DNA of 64,000 nt from VRUE01 sp963748075. GTDB taxonomy: Bacteria; Actinomycetota; Thermoleophilia; Solirubrobacterales; 70-9. The notes under the pieces are model-generated. The model did not search any database. It was not told the origin of the DNA and saw nothing but the letters and a program-made list of their open reading frames with translations. The stretch is taken from the NCBI GenBank assembly GCA_963748075.1, contig CAVVHQ010000029.1, positions 1 to 64,000 of the forward strand, in the 5' to 3' direction. Positions 35,688 through 43,341 of this stretch are shown piece after piece. The translations under genes and the position numbers were made by a program. Positions within the stretch are counted from its first letter, which is position 1. Every line of letters begins with the position of its first letter.

Positions 35688-35739
35688 TGGAGCCAACCCG
35701 GTACGCAGCAGCGGCTTTGAGGGGCACCCGACGCTCGGC
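35688..35739. repeat. Right inverted arm, empty for family 3
   Basis: This 52-base stretch is the reverse complement of the left arm at 34441-34554 without its 61-base hairpin. On the minus strand it begins immediately after the TGA of the methyltransferase gene. At the junction CCCCTCA is joined directly to AAGCCGCT, which gives the unoccupied form of the site. Confidence 0.75.
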
Positions 35740-36234
35740 TCAGTACGTGGCGCGCACCACGGCCAGCTCGTCCTCCCTCCAGGTGAGCTCGCCGTCGGAC
35801 CAGTCGAGCAGGTCCTGAAGCTGCTTCTCCTCGAAGCTGTCGCCGATCACGAGCGAGCGGGAGTGGTCGCGGACCCTGCGGATCAGCGTCTTCTTCTGCT
35901 CGTCGGTGAGGTCGTTGACGGAGAGGACGGAGATGACCAGGTCCCAGGGGCCGTCGGGCAGGGGGTCCTCCATGCGGGCGAGCTGGACGTCGTCGTAGGT
36001 CTGGCGGGCGCGGAAGACCATGTCGGGGCTGGAGTCGAGGCCCACCACCCAGGCGTCCGGATAGGCCTCGATCAGCCGCCGGGTCGTCTCGCCGGTGCCC
36101 ATGCCCAGCTCCAGGACCCGGTCGGGCGGGAAGGGGATCGCGGCGATCGCCTGCTCCTGCAGCTCGTCGTAGCGGGGGATCTTCGCGCGGATCCGCTCCA
36201 GGTACTCGTCCGGTGTCCAGTCGAATTGACCCAT
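35740..36234 (-). CDS. Class I SAM-dependent methyltransferase
   Basis: A 164-residue methyltransferase. The SAM-binding motif I is VLELGMGTGETTRRL, motif II acid lies in WVVGLDSSPDM, and the motif IV region is PWDLVISVLSVNDL. The start MGQFDWTPDEYLERI has GAGGT seven bases upstream. The protein is shorter than most small-molecule methyltransferases but keeps the full nucleotide-binding half. The substrate is unknown. It is divergent from yceD with a 54-base gap and is not part of the usual yceD-rpmF neighbourhood. Confidence 0.82.
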   Translation of the reverse strand: MGQFDWTPDEYLERIRAKIPRYDELQEQAIAAIPFPPDRVLELGMGTGETTRRLIEAYPDAWVVGLDSSPDMVFRARQTYDDVQLARMEDPLPDGPWDLVISVLSVNDLTDEQKKTLIRRVRDHSRSLVIGDSFEEKQLQDLLDWSDGELTWREDELAVVRATY

Positions 36235-36288
36235 TCCGTAACCTCGTCGGGAGGTGCCATCGTAAGCGGCCGGGCGGAGGAGCCAACC

Positions 36289-36813
36289 GTGGCCAACGCG
36301 CCAACCACGATCATCGACCTCGCACGCCTTTCGCTCTCCCACGGGGAGGGCGCGCGGCTGGACACCGGTGTCCGGCTGGCCCCGCTGGAGCTGGGCGGGC
36401 AGACATACGTGCCCGAGCGCGACGCAGTCGAGGCGAGGCTCGACGTCTCGCGGCCCAGCAACGGCTACGCCTTCCGGCTCCGCTTTCCGATTCGCATCGA
36501 GGGCCCCTGCATGCGCTGCCTCGAGGGGGCCGCCTTGGAGACCGAGGTGGATGCGCGCGAGGTCGACCAGTCCGACACCGATGACGAGGAGCTGCGCAGC
36601 CCCTACGTGATCGATCACGAGCTCGACCTGGGCCGCTGGGCCCACGACGCGGCGATCCTCGCCCTGCCGACCCAGATCCTCTGCCGCAGCGACTGCGCCG
36701 GCCTCTGCCCGGTCTGTGGCCTATCGCTCAACGACACCGACCCCTCAGCTCACCAGCACGACGCCGGTGGAGACCCGAGGTGGTCCAAGCTGAAGGATCT
36801 CAAGCTGGAGTAG
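36289..36813 (+). CDS. yceD: YceD/DUF177 family protein
   Basis: A 174-residue protein starting at GTG behind GGCGGAGGAG. The N-terminal half is beta-rich and includes the CMRCLEGA pair. The C-terminal motif ILCRSDCAGLCPVCGLSLND is diagnostic of DUF177, and the end HDAGGDPRWSKLKDLKLE matches. Homologues affect 23S rRNA levels and usually lie directly upstream of rpmF on the same strand. Here the gene is on the opposite strand, about 1.9 kb from rpmF, which implies a local rearrangement. Confidence 0.92.
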   Translation: MANAPTTIIDLARLSLSHGEGARLDTGVRLAPLELGGQTYVPERDAVEARLDVSRPSNGYAFRLRFPIRIEGPCMRCLEGAALETEVDAREVDQSDTDDEELRSPYVIDHELDLGRWAHDAAILALPTQILCRSDCAGLCPVCGLSLNDTDPSAHQHDAGGDPRWSKLKDLKLE

Positions 36814-36829
36814 TCGAGGCGCGTCGTGG

Positions 36830-36953
36830 GGAAGGAGCAGGGGTGTCCCTCCAGCGCAGCGGCGTCCTGTTTCTCGCCCCGCAAACTCAAACGGCAGCCA
36901 CAGACGCCGAGGCGAGAAACCCAGCCAGCAGGAGGGGCACCCCTGCTCCTTCC
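36830..36953. repeat. Family 4 structured element, copy 1
   Basis: Arms at 36830-36852 (GGAAGGAGCAGGGGTG then TCCCTCC) and 36931-36953 form a 23-base stem with one G-U on the plus strand. Between them lies a core with AGCGGCGTCCTGTTTCTCG and GGCGAGAAACCCAGC, whose TTTCTCGCC and GGCGAGAAA also pair. The core is shared with 46561-46632, but the arms differ and remain self-complementary. It lies in the convergent gap between yceD and the sepIVA-like gene. Confidence 0.8.
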
Positions 36954-36964
36954 TCCAACCACGC

Positions 36965-37016
36965 CCGGCGAAAACCCAGCAAGCGGGAGAGGCACCTCAC
37001 CTCTCCCCCAGCCAGC
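36965..37016. repeat. Half copy of family 4 element
   Basis: CGGCGAAAACCCAGCAAGCG followed by GGAGAGGCACC matches the 3' half of the family 4 element, directly after copy 1. GGGAGAGG and CCTCTCCC within it form an 8-base hairpin with a 7-base loop. The 5' half is missing. Confidence 0.5.
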
Positions 37017-37018
37017 GC

Positions 37019-37498
37019 CTACTGCTCGTCCAGCTCGGCGACCGGCTGCTCTTCGTCGCGGCCGGCCAGCCGGTCGCGGCCGCGCTGCACGGCCGCGAGG
37101 AACTTCTGCAGGTTGACCTCGAGGGTGTTGAGGATCTCGTCGGCGTAGTCCTCGGCGCCGAGCCGGATCTCGCGCTCCCTCGTGCGGGCGTCCTCGACGA
37201 TCTCGTCGGCGGCGCGCTCGGCCTGCTTGGTGACCTCCTCGTCGGAGATCAGGCGGGCCTGCTGCTCGCGCGCCTCGCGGACGATCCGCTCCGCCTCTCG
37301 TTTCGCCTCGGCCAGCATCTCCTGTCGCTCCTTGACGATCCAGCGCGCCTGCTTGATCTCCTCGGGGATCGTCGCCCGCATCTGGTCGAGCAGGTCGTAG
37401 ATCTCCTCGCGGTCGACGCGAACCTGGTCCGTGAGGGGCACGGGCCGGGCGTTGTGGACCACGTCGTCCAGCTTGTCTATGAGGACCAGGACATCCAT
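37019..37498 (-). CDS. SepIVA/DivIVA-like coiled-coil protein
   Basis: A 159-residue, strongly charged helical protein starting MDVLVLIDKLDDVVHNARPV. The segment VDREEIYDLLDQMRATIPEE is followed by long heptad-rich helices (EIKQARWIVKERQEMLAEAK, EQQARLISDEEVTKQAERA). It resembles the actinobacterial DivIVA-like septation factor family of which mycobacterial SepIVA (Rv2927c) is a member, and that gene also sits between yceD and coaD. The role in septum or polar growth is inferred from family and synteny. Its C-terminus is shorter than that of the mycobacterial protein. Confidence 0.8.
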   Translation of the reverse strand: MDVLVLIDKLDDVVHNARPVPLTDQVRVDREEIYDLLDQMRATIPEEIKQARWIVKERQEMLAEAKREAERIVREAREQQARLISDEEVTKQAERAADEIVEDARTREREIRLGAEDYADEILNTLEVNLQKFLAAVQRGRDRLAGRDEEQPVAELDEQ

Positions 37499-37572
37499 TG
37501 GCAAATCGTAAGCCTACGTGTCGGAACAGTTTTCGGTGAGGAAGCCGTGATTTCCTCGGTTTTCTGCAAACT

Positions 37573-37588
37573 CTCGCCCATCGGCGAG
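37573..37588 (-). terminator. Hairpin downstream of coaD
   Basis: CTCGCC (37573-37578) and GGCGAG (37583-37588) form a perfect 6-base stem with a 4-base loop, 14 bases after the coaD stop on the minus strand, followed by AGTTTGC. It is a weak terminator candidate because the T-run is short. Confidence 0.35.
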
Positions 37589-37601
37589 GGCCGCTGACAG
37601 C

Positions 37602-38105
37602 CTATCTCTCACCCAGGCGCTCCGCCATCGCGGCTGCCACGGGGCCGGGGACGAGGTCGGCTACGTCGCCGCCGAACGTCGCCATTTCCTTCACCCCGGT
37701 CGAGGAGAGGAAGCTGTACTCGGGCGAGGCGATCATGTAGATGCTCTCGATCTCCGGCGCGAGCTTGCGGTTGAGCTGGGCCATCTCGAACTCGTACTCG
37801 AAGTCGGAGATCGCCCGCAGCCCCTTGACGATCGCCTTGGCGCCGAGTTGGCGCGCGAACTCGACCAGCAGGTTGGAGAAGATCTGCGCCTCGACATTGC
37901 CGAGGTCGGCGGTCGCCTCTTCGATGAAGGCCCTGCGCTCCTCCGGGGCGAAGAGGGTCTTCTCCTTGCGGACCGGGTTGTTGACGACGCCGACGACGAC
38001 CCGCTCGAAGACCTGTGAGCTGCGGGTGATGATGTCGACGTGACCGTTCGTCACCGGGTCGTAGCTGCCCGGGCAGACGACGGTGCCGTCCCGCCCGGCC
38101 ATCAT
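37602..38105 (-). CDS. coaD: Phosphopantetheine adenylyltransferase
   Basis: A 167-residue enzyme that joins ATP to 4'-phosphopantetheine to give dephospho-CoA, the penultimate step of CoA synthesis. The nucleotidyltransferase motif is CPGSYDPVTNGHVDII. Further family segments are VVGVVNNPVRKEKTLFAPE, AIVKGLRAISDFEYEFEMA and SPEYSFLSSTGVKE. It overlaps rsmD by 4 bases. Length is normal and all motif residues are present. Confidence 0.97.
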   Translation of the reverse strand: MMAGRDGTVVCPGSYDPVTNGHVDIITRSSQVFERVVVGVVNNPVRKEKTLFAPEERRAFIEEATADLGNVEAQIFSNLLVEFARQLGAKAIVKGLRAISDFEYEFEMAQLNRKLAPEIESIYMIASPEYSFLSSTGVKEMATFGGDVADLVPGPVAAAMAERLGER

Positions 38106-38644
38106 CCACGCACCCCGTAGAAGGCGACGTCGGCGGCGCCGTAGCGGCGCCGGCGGAGCTGCTCCAGGGACTCGATCCGCAGCGGCCGACGGGCGGCGCT
38201 CTCAACGATCGCCCGCCCCCCCTCGGCGAGGAGGCGCGGCAGATGTGTGTCCAGTTCCTGCCCCACGCGGTCGGCGAGTCTATAGGGGGCATCGACGAAG
38301 ACGAGGTCGAAGCGCGCCGCGTCGGGTTCCGCGGCGCGCGTCGCCAGCCAGCGACCGACGTCGGCGCGGACCAGCTCGGCGCGCTCGCCGAGGCCGAGCC
38401 GCTCGACGTTGCCGAGCGCCGGGCGGGTGTCGCGATCGATCAGCACGGCGCCGGCCGCGCCGCGCGAGAGCGCCTCGATCGCCAGCGCCCCGGTGCCGCA
38501 ATAGAGGTCGAGGACGCGGGCGCCGGCCACCTCGCCGAGGGCGGAGAAGACCGCCTCGCGCACTCGATCCGACGTCGGCCGCACCTTCCACCCCCGCGGC
38601 GCGACCAGCCGCCGCCCCCGCAGCTCCCCCGCGATCACCCTCAT
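38102..38644 (-). CDS. rsmD: 16S rRNA (guanine966-N2)-methyltransferase RsmD
   Basis: A 180-residue SAM-dependent methyltransferase acting on 16S rRNA in the 30S subunit. It opens MRVIAGELRGRRLVAPRG and has KVRPTSDRVREAVFSAL and the SAM motif VLDLYCGTGALAIEALSRG. The catalytic motif IV reads FVDAPYRLAD, where DPPY is expected, so the second residue is Ala. The start was placed at MRVIAGE, which fits the family. It is coupled to coaD by a 4-base overlap. Confidence 0.92.
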   Translation of the reverse strand: MRVIAGELRGRRLVAPRGWKVRPTSDRVREAVFSALGEVAGARVLDLYCGTGALAIEALSRGAAGAVLIDRDTRPALGNVERLGLGERAELVRADVGRWLATRAAEPDAARFDLVFVDAPYRLADRVGQELDTHLPRLLAEGGRAIVESAARRPLRIESLEQLRRRRYGAADVAFYGVRG

Positions 38645-38720
38645 CCCGTCACCCCCCGGGGACGTGCCGTCTCGAAGCGGCCCATATGGGCATCTAAGCG
38701 ACCGCGCGTCGACGACGTCA

Positions 38721-40886
38721 TCAGAGCGGGATCGGATCGGCGGCGGCGCCGAAGCGGCGGCGGGCCGCCTCGAGCAGCGGGCCGAGCTCGGGCGCCTCGA
38801 GCGAGCCGTGGCGGCCCAGCACGGCAAGCACCTCGTCGCGGGCGGCGATCAGAGTTGACGTGTCGTCAGGTAACTCGGCCACCGCGAACCGCGGCAGCCC
38901 GTGCTGGCGGGTTCCCAGCACCTCGCCCTCGCCCCGCAGTCCGAGGTCGACCTCGGCGAGCTCGAAGCCGTCACGCTCCCGGACGATTGCCCGCAGCCGC
39001 CGCCGCGCCATCCCGCCCGCCTCCTCGCCGAACAGCAGGCAGTAGGAGGCGTGCTCCCCCCGCCCGACCCGGCCGCGCAGCTGGTGGAGTTGGGAGACCC
39101 CGTAGCGCTCGGCCCCCTCGACCAGCATCACCGTCGCGTTCGCCACGTCGATCCCGACCTCGATCACCGTCGTCGCGACGAGCACGTCGAGCGTCCCGGC
39201 GGCGAACGCATCCATCGACTCGGCCTTGCGCGCCGTCGGCATCTGGCCGTGGATGACGCCAACCGAGAAGCCGCGCAGTGGGCCGGCCGCCAGGCGGGCC
39301 GCCTCCTCCTCGGCGGCCTTCCCGCGCATCTTCTCCGACTCCTCGACCAGCGGGCAGACGACATAGGCCTGCCGACCGGCACGCAGCTGCCCGCGCACCA
39401 GCTCGTAGGCCGCGCCGCGGTCGCCGGGCTCGACCAGGCGGGTCTCGACCGCCAGCCGCCCGGCCGGCAGCTCGCGCAGGGTCGTCGTGTCGAGGTCGCC
39501 GTAGGCGGTCAGCGAGAGGGTGCGCGGAATCGGCGTCGCGGTCATGTGGAGGACGTGGGGCGCCATCCCCTCCACCCCCTTCGCGTCCAGCGCCCGCCGC
39601 TGCTCTACCCCGAAGCGGTGCTGCTCATCGACCACGCAGAGGCCCAGCCGGGCAAAGCGCACCCCGGGCTCGATCAGCGCATGAGTGCCGACGATCAGCC
39701 CCAGCTCGCCGGTCTCGAGCTGCTCCAGCGCCTGCCTGCGTCGCTTCGCGGGCGTCGCGCCGGTCAGCAGGGCGAACGGGGTCGCCTCCTCCGCCAGCAG
39801 CGTCCCCAGGGTCGTCGCGTGCTGCTCGGCCAGCGTCTCGGTCGGCGCCATCAGCGCCGCCTGGAACCCCGCTTCCAGCGCCCGCAGCATCGAGTACAGA
39901 GCCACGACCGTCTTCCCCGACCCGACCTCCCCCATCAGCAGCCGCTGCATCGGCTCGCCCGAGTCGAGGTCGGCCTCGATCTCGTCGAAGGCGCGCAGCT
40001 GGTCCCCGGTCGGCTCGAACGGCAGCGACTCGACCCACCTCCCGACCGCCTCGCCCGGCCCCCCCAGCCGCGGCCCCGGTCGCGCCGCGCGGTGCGATCG
40101 CTTCCGCACCGCCAGAACCGCCTGATAGAGGAACAGCTCTTCGAACGCCAGCCGCTTCCGCGCCTTTTCGACGTCCTCCCCGCTCTCCGGGAAATGCACG
40201 GCGGTCAGCGCATCCCCCACTCCCGCCAGCCCCCTCCGCCCCCGCAGCTCGGCCGGCAGGGGCTCGATGAAGTCGGACGCCAAGGGAATCGCCTGCTCCA
40301 CCCACTGCCGTATCCGCTGCGCCTTGAGCTGCTCCGTCGCCGGATGCACGGGAACGAGCTGCGCGTCATCGGGAGGCTGGGAGTGTCCCTCCCCCCCAGC
40401 GAGGATCTCGTATTCGCCGACTCGGAACCCGCGTTTGTCCTTGGACCCGGTCAGCAGCAGGTTCGTCCCAGGGGTGAGCTTCTGCGCCACCCAGGGCTGG
40501 TTGAACCAGGTCGCCCGAATCGACCCGGTCTCGTCGCCGACTTTGATCGAGAGGATGGACAAGCCGCGCCGCCTGAAGGCGCTCGGCTTGGCGCCAAGCA
40601 CCTCGACCTGGATGGTCGCCTTGGCGCCGACCTCGACGTCGCCCACTGGGACTATCGTGCGGTCCCGGTGCCGGTGCGGGATGCGCAGCAGCAGGTCTTC
40701 GACGGTGCGCAGGCCGGCTTCCGCGGCGGCCCCGGCCAGCCTCGGGCCGACCCCCCTCAGCGCCTCCAGCGGGCGGTCGAGCGCGCTCGGGCGGGCAGGG
40801 TGGACCGGCGCTTCGCGAAGCCCTCGCGGCGTCAGCTCGGCAGCCCCCGCGAAGGAGCGCGCTACTGGGCGGCGAGCAGCCACCAC
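38721..40886 (-). CDS. recG: ATP-dependent DNA helicase RecG
   Basis: A 721-residue branch-migration helicase that remodels stalled forks. The N-terminal wedge/OB region is visible near 60-170 (RIPHRHRDRTIVPVGDVEV, KVGDETGSIRATWFNQPWV). Helicase motifs follow: GEVGSGKTVVAL (I), VVDEQHRFGV (II, DEQH), MTATPIPRTL (III), TTVIEVGIDVANATVML (V) and HQLRGRVGRGEHASYCLL (VI). The frame overlaps the 3' end of the fakA gene by 25 bases; an internal start would remove the overlap. Confidence 0.95.
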   Translation of the reverse strand: MVAARRPVARSFAGAAELTPRGLREAPVHPARPSALDRPLEALRGVGPRLAGAAAEAGLRTVEDLLLRIPHRHRDRTIVPVGDVEVGAKATIQVEVLGAKPSAFRRRGLSILSIKVGDETGSIRATWFNQPWVAQKLTPGTNLLLTGSKDKRGFRVGEYEILAGGEGHSQPPDDAQLVPVHPATEQLKAQRIRQWVEQAIPLASDFIEPLPAELRGRRGLAGVGDALTAVHFPESGEDVEKARKRLAFEELFLYQAVLAVRKRSHRAARPGPRLGGPGEAVGRWVESLPFEPTGDQLRAFDEIEADLDSGEPMQRLLMGEVGSGKTVVALYSMLRALEAGFQAALMAPTETLAEQHATTLGTLLAEEATPFALLTGATPAKRRRQALEQLETGELGLIVGTHALIEPGVRFARLGLCVVDEQHRFGVEQRRALDAKGVEGMAPHVLHMTATPIPRTLSLTAYGDLDTTTLRELPAGRLAVETRLVEPGDRGAAYELVRGQLRAGRQAYVVCPLVEESEKMRGKAAEEEAARLAAGPLRGFSVGVIHGQMPTARKAESMDAFAAGTLDVLVATTVIEVGIDVANATVMLVEGAERYGVSQLHQLRGRVGRGEHASYCLLFGEEAGGMARRRLRAIVRERDGFELAEVDLGLRGEGEVLGTRQHGLPRFAVAELPDDTSTLIAARDEVLAVLGRHGSLEAPELGPLLEAARRRFGAAADPIPL

Positions 40887-42494
40887 CAGCTCGGCTGGCC
40901 ACCTGCGTGTGTCTCGACCTCGACCCCGTCGGGGACGTGCGTGTCGATCTCCCCGAGCGGGATCGGGGCGTCCTCGCCGGCCAGCACGGTGACGATCTCG
41001 GCCCCCTCGGCGAGCCGCTCGATCGTCGCCGCCAGGGTCGAGCCGGCGCCGCCCCAGGCGACGATCTCCTCGCCGACGAAGCCGACCGCGTCGCCCTTGC
41101 GAAAGCGGCCCTGCGCGTCGTCGCGGGCGGCGGGGGCGACGCCTCCGGCGGCGATCGACCCCAGCGCCGCCTCGAGGCGCTCGGCGTTCTCCGCCAGCGC
41201 GGCGTCGGGGTCGAGCTCGACCAGGGCCAGCAGCCCCGCCTGCTGGGAGGTTGCCGCCACCACCCGGGCGGGCTTCTCCGAGAGCTCGCAGGCGCGCTCC
41301 GCGGCCATGATCACGTTGGAGGAGCCGGGCAAGACAAGCACCTCCTCGGCCGGCACCTCGTGGATCCCCGCCAGCAGCTCGTAGGTCGACGGGTTGAGCG
41401 TCTCGCCGCCGGGGACGACGTGCGCGCCGAGCTCGCCGAACAGCCCCTCCAGCCCCTTGCCGGCGGCGACGGCGAGCGCGCCGGTGCGCCCCGCCTCGAG
41501 GCGGGCGTCGCGGGCGGCGATCTGCTCGCGCATGTCGCCGACGTCGAGGTTGGTGACCGTGCCCGTCCCCTCGAACAGCGCCACCGCCGCTTCGGGGTCG
41601 TCGGTGTGGACGTGGACCTTGAGCGTCACCTCGTCGCCGACCACCAGGACCGAGTCGCCGAGCCCCTCCAGCCTGGGCAGGAAGTCGCGGCTCTCCAGCC
41701 CCGATCCGGAGACGATGAAGTTGGTGCAGTAGCGGTAGCGGCTGTCCTCGTGGTGCGGGCGGCTAAGGCGGGGCGCCTCGTGGTGGTCGACCTGCTCCGT
41801 ATCGGCGCCGTCGCCGCGCAGGCCGGTGACGACGCCGGCGAGGATCAGCACCAGCCCGTAGCCGCCGGCGTCGACCACACCCGACTCCCGCAGCACGTCG
41901 AGCTGCTCCGGGGTGCGCTCGACCGCCCGCTGGCCGTCGGCGATCGCCTGCTCGAGCACCTCGGCGAGGACCGCGTCCTGCTGCGCGTCGCTCACCCCCT
42001 TGTCCGAGCCGCTGCCGGCCGGCGTCGAGATGGGCGAGCTGACGGGCGATCGAGTGCGCCATCTCGCGGAAGACGGTCAGCATCGTCCCCTCGGCCGGGT
42101 TGCGGACCGAGGCGTAGGCGGCGTCGGCGGCGCTGGCGAAGGCGGAGGCGACGAGGACGGGGTCGACCAGCTCGCCGGGCCGGCTCGCCAGCTCCTCGGC
42201 GGCGCCGCGGACGATCTGGCTGAGGATCACGCCGGAGTTGCCGCGCGCCCCCATCAGCGCCGCCCGGGCCAGCGCCTGGACCAGCTCGGCGCGCCCGACC
42301 TCGTCGACCTCGAGGCCGTTGAGCCGGTCGAGCTCCTCCATCACGGCGCGCATCGTCATCGCCATGTTGTCGCCGGTGTCGCCGTCGGCGACCGGGAAGA
42401 CGTTGAGGTCGTTGACCTCCTGCCGTCGCTCCTCGAGCGAGGCGTAGGCGGAGGCCACGACCCGCCGGAAGCGCGCTATCGAGGGGTCTGGCAT
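40862..42494 (-). CDS. fakA: DAK2/FakA-like fatty acid kinase (YloV), frameshifted
   Basis: The first frame (42494 to about 42000) gives an N-terminal DhaL/DAK2 kinase domain with VFPVADGDTGDNMAMTM, the nucleotide and metal motif, and LMGARGNSGVILSQIVRGAA. The second frame (from about 41995) continues with LDVLRESGVVDAGGYGLVL and the FakA C-terminal half ending VEVETHAGGQPSWWWLLAAQ. The two frames meet near GGACAAGGGGGTGAGC at about 42000. A one-base change would restore a single protein of about 540 residues. FakA phosphorylates fatty acids bound by FakB/DegV proteins. Sequencing error is the simplest explanation of the shift. It directly precedes recG, as usual. Confidence 0.85.
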
Positions 42495-42516
42495 TGCCTG
42501 AAATCTAACTTGCCCT

Positions 42517-42622
42517 CCTGAGGTCGTAGGACCAAGCTGGGGAGCGCACGCGGCGGAGCGACAGTGCTCTGCACGGCGCGCAGCCGCGAGTGCTTCCCAG
42601 CGCCGCGTCCTACGGCCTCAGG
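42517..42622 (+). repeat. Long two-tier stem-loop between fakA and rpmB
   Basis: The outer arms 42517-42532 (CCTGAGGTCGTAGGAC) and 42607-42622 pair over 16 bases with one G-U. The inner arms 42537-42554 (CTGGGGAGCGCACGCGGC) and 42583-42600 pair over 18 with two G-U and one mismatch. All wobbles are G-U on the plus strand and A-C mismatches on the minus strand, so a plus-strand RNA is favoured. The loop holds TGCTCTGCACG, also found in family 1. A single base separates it from the rpmB stop. Confidence 0.55.
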
Positions 42623-42623
42623 C

Positions 42624-42815
42624 TCAGGCCGCCTTGGTGACCTTGTTGGCCTTCAGGCAGCGGGCGCAGACGTAGGTGCGCAGCTTGCGCCCGTTCTCCT
42701 CGATCCGCACCTTCTGCAGGTTCGCGTCGAAGCGCCGCCTGGTGGCGACCATCGAGTGGCTACGGGAGTTGCCGAAGGCCGGTCCCTTGCCGCAGCTGTG
42801 GCATACCTTGGCCAT
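42624..42815 (-). CDS. rpmB: Ribosomal protein L28, zinc-binding form
   Basis: A 63-residue large-subunit protein. It starts MAKVCHSCGKGPAFGNSRSH and has the four-cysteine zinc form (C5, C8, C50, C53 in VCHSCG and YVCARC). L28 is recognised by the SRSHSMVATRRRFDANLQKV segment. It lies between ribH and fakA; rpmB beside fakA and recG is a common arrangement. A longer frame upstream exists but the start at MAKVC matches the family. Confidence 0.96.
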   Translation of the reverse strand: MAKVCHSCGKGPAFGNSRSHSMVATRRRFDANLQKVRIEENGRKLRTYVCARCLKANKVTKAA

Positions 42816-42849
42816 CGCGACGCTGGATAGTAGCCGCAAGCCGCTCTGC

Positions 42850-43341
42850 TTACGCAAGCCGGCGCTGGAGCAGCGCCATCCGGGCGACGGTCAGGGCGGC
42901 GCTGCGGCCCTGGTCGCGCTTGCCGCCGCCGGCCCGGGCCAGGGCCTGCTCCATCGTGTCGCAGGTGATCACCCCGAAGGAGCAGGGGACGCCGGTCGCC
43001 AGCTGCACGTCCTGGATCCCGCGGGCGGCCTCGGCGCAGACGAAGTCGTAGTGGTCGGTCTCGCCGCGGATCACCACGCCGAGGCAGGCGACGCCGGCGA
43101 AGTCGCCGCTCTCGGCGTGCAACCTCGCCGCGAAGGGCAGCTCGTAGGCGCCCGGGACGGAGGCGTGGCTGACCGCGGCGGCGGGGACGCCGGCCAGCTC
43201 GAAGCCCTCCTCGGCTCCCCGCAGCAACCGCTGCGCCAGATCCTCGTAGAAGCGACCGACGCAGACGGCGAAGCGCAGCGAGGAGAGGGTCTCGCGCTCG
43301 CGGTCGTCGAACGTCTCGAGGAACCTCCCGTCCTCAGCCAC
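42850..43341 (-). CDS. ribH: 6,7-dimethyl-8-ribityllumazine synthase
   Basis: A 163-residue enzyme that condenses the pyrimidine and butanone phosphate intermediates, the penultimate step of riboflavin synthesis. Family segments are FAVCVGRFYEDLAQRLL, SVPGAYELPFAARLHAESG, GVVIRGETDHYDFVCAEAAR and GVPCSFGVITCDTMEQAL. It overlaps the ribBA 3' end by 8 bases and is the last gene of the riboflavin operon. The protein should assemble as a pentamer or a 60-mer capsid. Confidence 0.96.
   Translation of the reverse strand: MAEDGRFLETFDDRERETLSSLRFAVCVGRFYEDLAQRLLRGAEEGFELAGVPAAAVSHASVPGAYELPFAARLHAESGDFAGVACLGVVIRGETDHYDFVCAEAARGIQDVQLATGVPCSFGVITCDTMEQALARAGGGKRDQGRSAALTVARMALLQRRLA

Noticed and set aside
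38680..38691. 12-base palindrome GCCCATATGGGC between rsmD and recG
   Set aside because: A single short palindrome with no repeat elsewhere and no position relative to a start that suggests an operator.
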